Source: Flavobacteriales bacterium (lineage in GTDB: Bacteria > Bacteroidota > Bacteroidia > Flavobacteriales > PHOS-HE28). Taken from it: a DNA stretch of 64,000 nucleotides. Below the pieces are notes generated by a model. That model did not search any database, was not told the origin of the DNA, and was given only the letters and a program-made list of their open reading frames with translations. The stretch lies in the NCBI GenBank assembly GCA_008016945.1, contig SSGN01000099.1:1-64000 (forward strand), given 5' to 3'. A program made the translations under genes and the position numbers. Positions 61,471 to 64,000 of this stretch are shown one piece after another; position 1 is the stretch's first letter, and each line of letters begins with the position of its first letter.

Positions 61471-61800
61471 CGCGACACCGGCCGATCCTTGCACGCCCAG
61501 TTGACTCCGTGCGCCCCCCCCAGGCGTGCTCTTCCGGATTTCAGTGGAGATCCACAGTCCAAGCCAACGATCCATGACCGAGCCCGATGCCGCATCGGCT
61601 TGCACTCCGGAGAGATAAAGCCGACCATCACCGATGTGCCAAGGTGATGACGCCGAGTGGAAGTACCCGTCAGTGAGGAAGAAACGGTCTTTGTACTGGC
61701 GGATCCGGGTGGCGAAGAACTCATGAGGGAAAAAAGGTGTAGCGGTGTAGAAGTGACGAGGGTTACGGCTTCCTCGCTATCCCTCCCCCTCTTCAGCACC
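61471..61800 (-). other. Intergenic segment with a long open minus-strand frame
   Basis: Between the small membrane protein and DUF420 genes there is no assigned gene. The minus-strand frame of the small protein remains open from its ATG up to a stop at 61777-61779. Its translation looks protein-like (RIRQYKDRFFLTDGYFHSAS, WHIGDGRLYLSGVQADAAS) but has no good start codon. It could be a gene remnant or chance. Confidence 0.35.
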
Positions 61801-61831
61801 TTCCTTCTTCCTCCACTTCTTCACTTCCACT
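61745..61831. repeat. AAGAAGTG-type word locus without a four-helix-bundle gene
   Basis: Bases 61801-61831 hold a pyrimidine-rich array including CCACTTCTTCACTTCC, whose reverse complement contains the GTGAAGAAGTG word of the sdh-operon repeat (18091-18170). GTGTAGAAGTGACGAGG at 61745-61761 is a weak inverted partner. No ORF is enclosed. Confidence 0.55.
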
Positions 61832-61867
61832 CTACCGAGCGGAATAAGCCGCTTCTTCGATGCCGCC

Positions 61868-62428
61868 TCAGGAATAGTACGGACTGATCAGCAGGTACAC
61901 CACCACCCCGCTCACACTCACATAGAACCACACCGGCCAAAGCCTTCTGGCCAGCTTGCGGTGCACCGGGTACTGGGCGGAAAGCGCGCGATACGCGGTA
62001 AGCAGAATGTATGGCAGGGACCCCGCCGCCAGGAGGATGTGGGTGGCGAGGAGGACATAATAGAACACCTTCAACCCGCCCGTGCCACCGAAAGGGGTAC
62101 TGCCCGCGAACAGATGGTGCAGGATGTACGACACCAAGAACAGCACCGAGAGGGCCATGGCCCCGAGCATCGCGCCCTTGTGCCACCGCCAACGGCGCGC
62201 GCGCGCGGTGAAGAGGCCCACGAGCAAGAGCACGCTCACCAGGCTGTTGAGCATGGCGTTCACCTTGGCGAACACATGGATATCCCATGCCCCCGATGTG
62301 GGGATCTGCACCCGATCCAGTGCCACCACCGCCACGAACACCACGGTCGAGAACGTCCATATCCAACGCTTCGCGGACCTGTCGGGCATGGACACCATCC
62401 GCGGGGGATAGGCCTCGTGCAGGCTCAT
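61868..62428 (-). CDS. DUF420 membrane protein
   Basis: A 186-residue protein with about five transmembrane segments. Conserved DUF420 features are KVNAMLNSLVSVLLLVGL, HKGAMLGAMALSVLFLVSYI, LHHLFAG and LLATHILLAAGSLPYILLTA. These proteins are linked to cytochrome oxidase gene clusters and probably assist oxidase assembly. The start overlaps the SCO stop by four bases. Confidence 0.9.
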   Translation of the reverse strand: MSLHEAYPPRMVSMPDRSAKRWIWTFSTVVFVAVVALDRVQIPTSGAWDIHVFAKVNAMLNSLVSVLLLVGLFTARARRWRWHKGAMLGAMALSVLFLVSYILHHLFAGSTPFGGTGGLKVFYYVLLATHILLAAGSLPYILLTAYRALSAQYPVHRKLARRLWPVWFYVSVSGVVVYLLISPYYS

Positions 62429-63165
62429 GGCTTGGTGGCCTTGCGCGCATCCCGGTGGCGGATACGCTCCTCCTTCAGCAACATCTTCAGGTCGGCGGCG
62501 AGCGCCGTTACCCCCTCTGGCTGGGTTCCGTCGTAGTAGCCGCGGATATGGCGCTCCTTGTCCACGAGCACGAAGCGGCCATCGTGCACGAACTGTTCGG
62601 CGTTCGTACTGTCCTCCAACGCGCTGAGCAGGTACCCCGTATTGCCCAGCCGATAGATGTCCACCGCATTGCCGGTAAGGAACTTCCAGCGGGTGGGATC
62701 GGCCTGAAGCTTGTTGGCATAGGCATCGAGCACCTCGGGGGTGTCGTGTTCGGGATCCACGGTGTGGCTGAGGAACACCACGTCCTTGAACGCATCATCG
62801 TTCAACATCAGCTGCAGCTGCTGCATGTTCACGCTCATGCGCGGGCAAATGGTGGTGCAGCGGGTGAAGAAGAAGTCGGCGATGATGATCCGGCCTTCGA
62901 CATCCTTATCGGTGAAAGGTTGGCCGTAGCGATCGATGAAGCTGAACGGCGGGATCACGGCGTAGATCGTGTCCACCACGCTCTTGCCATCGCGCTCCAC
63001 GAGCACGGGTTCCTTGGGGCCATAGTAGGGCAGGAAGGTGAAGGTGTGATTCACCAGGCCCAGTTTCGGCGAGAAGAAGGTGAAAAGTCCCAGGACGAAG
63101 GCCGAGATGCCACCAAGGACAAGCCACTTGGTGCGCTTGCTGTGCGGTCGAGCCGATCCGCTCAC
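62425..63165 (-). CDS. SCO1/SenC/PrrC-family copper chaperone
   Basis: A 246-residue membrane-anchored thioredoxin-fold protein that delivers copper to the CuA site of cytochrome oxidase. The N-terminal helix is WLVLGGISAFVLGLFTF. The CxxxC motif is Cys103 and Cys107 (TRCTTICPRM) and the copper-ligand His is probably His194 (FVHDGRFVLVD). Four-base overlaps link it to both neighbours, so it is part of the oxidase operon. Confidence 0.93.
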   Translation of the reverse strand: MSGSARPHSKRTKWLVLGGISAFVLGLFTFFSPKLGLVNHTFTFLPYYGPKEPVLVERDGKSVVDTIYAVIPPFSFIDRYGQPFTDKDVEGRIIIADFFFTRCTTICPRMSVNMQQLQLMLNDDAFKDVVFLSHTVDPEHDTPEVLDAYANKLQADPTRWKFLTGNAVDIYRLGNTGYLLSALEDSTNAEQFVHDGRFVLVDKERHIRGYYDGTQPEGVTALAADLKMLLKEERIRHRDARKATKP

Positions 63166-63530
63166 AGGTAGATCAGCCAGTGCTGGCGGATGTAGTTCGA
63201 TTCGAAGATGGCGATGAACACCAGGTAGAAGATGAACAGCGCGTACGGCACCAGGATGATGGCGCGGATGTTCCGGCGTTCATCGCCCAGGTGCATGAAG
63301 GTCATCACGATGTAGGTGGCCTTCACCAGGGTGAGGAACACGAAGGTCCATTTCACGGCCTGCCAATGCGTGGGGAACCATTCCTTCCAGTAGGCGCCCA
63401 CGGCCACTTCGATGGCGGTGACCACCGCGAGGAACAGGGTCACCAACCAGATCTTGCGGCGGATGGCACGGCCCGCCTCTTCGCTGTGGTGGGCGTCGAG
63501 GCTGTATTCAATGATGTCGTCACGTTCCAT
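63162..63530 (-). CDS. Cytochrome c oxidase subunit IV (prokaryotic type)
   Basis: A 122-residue protein with three predicted transmembrane helices (IWLVTLFLAVVTAIEVAVGA, WTFVFLTLVKATYIVMTFMH, IILVPYALFIFYLVFIAIF). This is the prokaryotic COX IV family that stabilises caa3-type oxidases. It lies between subunit III and SCO on the same strand. Confidence 0.9.
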   Translation of the reverse strand: MERDDIIEYSLDAHHSEEAGRAIRRKIWLVTLFLAVVTAIEVAVGAYWKEWFPTHWQAVKWTFVFLTLVKATYIVMTFMHLGDERRNIRAIILVPYALFIFYLVFIAIFESNYIRQHWLIYL

Positions 63531-63592
63531 GCTGGTGTCGCCGTAGCCCGGCGAAGGCGTGTCAAGCGGCCGAAGCCTCGAGGAGGTTTAGA

Positions 63593-64000
63593 TCAGAGCA
63601 GGTAGAAGAAGGTGAACACGAACACCCACACCAGGTCCACGAAGTGCCAGTAGAGGCCCGCCTTCTCCACCATCTCGTAGTGGCCCCGGCGATGGAACAC
63701 TCCCTTGATCACCATGATGAGGACGATGAGGTTGATGACCACGCCGCTGAACACGTGGAACCCGTGGAACCCGGTGATGAAGAAGAAGAAATTAGCGTAT
63801 TGCGGCGGGCCGTACTCGTTCTCCGTCATGTTGGCGCCATTCACGTAGTTGGCGCGCTCGTTCCAGAGCTTCAGCGAAGCGGCATGATCCAGGTGGGGGG
63901 CATCATCGGCCGGGATCAGGTAGTGGCCCGGTTGGGCCGCCACCAGATGGAAACCCGGTGCGTTGGCCGGATCGTGGGTGTCGTGCGTGTCGTTGTGCAC
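63593..64000 (-). CDS. Cytochrome c oxidase subunit III (5' end outside window)
   Basis: The C-terminal 135 residues of a haem-copper oxidase subunit III. QYANFFFFITGFHGFHVFSG and AGLYWHFVDLVWVFVFTFFYLL are the hallmark helices. The frame runs off the window at 64000, where the codon reads GTG, so neither start nor full length is visible. It leads the visible part of the oxidase operon that continues with subunit IV, SCO and DUF420. Confidence 0.93.
   Translation of the reverse strand: MHNDTHDTHDPANAPGFHLVAAQPGHYLIPADDAPHLDHAASLKLWNERANYVNGANMTENEYGPPQYANFFFFITGFHGFHVFSGVVINLIVLIMVIKGVFHRRGHYEMVEKAGLYWHFVDLVWVFVFTFFYLL

Overview
The window looks like a chromosomal segment of a GC-rich member of the Bacteroidota, most likely Flavobacteriales. 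Supporting signs are T9SS cargo proteins with gliding-type (type B) and type A C-terminal sorting domains, a cytochrome b558-type succinate dehydrogenase, DUF4270, DUF2480 and DUF3109 proteins, the panC/panD - glycogen synthase-like - DUF4270 - glmS neighbourhood, and promoters with the Bacteroidota -7 element TAnnTTTG. No 16S gene is present, so genus level cannot be given. Nearly all genes are ordinary chromosomal genes of an aerobic cell. No transposase, integrase, phage module or CRISPR array was seen.

Layout. 1-6748: iron-sulfur assembly operon sufB(partial)-[four-helix-bundle gene]-sufC-sufD-sufS-sufE-sufT-like-DUF2480. 6784-15000: a secreted metallopeptidase-like protein, a convergent PurF-family amidotransferase and a 1304-residue T9SS surface protein. 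15243-19536: sdhC-sdhA-[four-helix-bundle gene]-sdhB. 19537-20637: poorly coding, possibly decayed DNA. 20650-23283: MntA/HepT toxin-antitoxin pair, then an aminotransferase and omega-amidase-like nitrilase. 23336-31368 (minus): a giant T9SS protein, an Ig-like lipoprotein, free methionine-R-sulfoxide reductase and a ComF-family protein. 31465-43264: envelope proteins (coiled coil, large outer-membrane protein, oligopeptide-binding lipoprotein, OmpA), a serine hydrolase and a flavoprotein. 43265-51549: radA-rfaE2-flippase-like-panD-panC, diverging from glycogen synthase-like-DUF4270-glmS. 51536-57889: TM2 protein, superoxide dismutase, an Ala-rich lipoprotein, S41 protease, dCMP deaminase, tRNA-Leu(CAA), a T9SS type A protein and an M61 peptidase. 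57978-58858: DUF6922/AbiEii pair. 58861-64000: glyQS, DUF3109, a small membrane protein, then the 3' end of a cytochrome oxidase operon (DUF420, SCO, subunit IV, partial subunit III).

The most unusual content lies between the genes. (1) Two four-helix-bundle (S23/IVP/Avd-fold) genes sit inside two core operons (suf and sdh). Each is flanked by short tandem words on one side and the reverse complement of those words on the other. Several ORF-less loci have the same inverted-word architecture with different words, and one word array has been absorbed in frame into sufS. (2) A dispersed element of about 200 bp, with a perfect 19-bp terminal inverted repeat in its best copy, occurs in all three convergent intergenic gaps that exceed 200 bp and are bounded by well-supported genes. 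(3) At least seven genes have a -7 promoter element ending four or five bases before the start codon, which predicts leaderless mRNAs.
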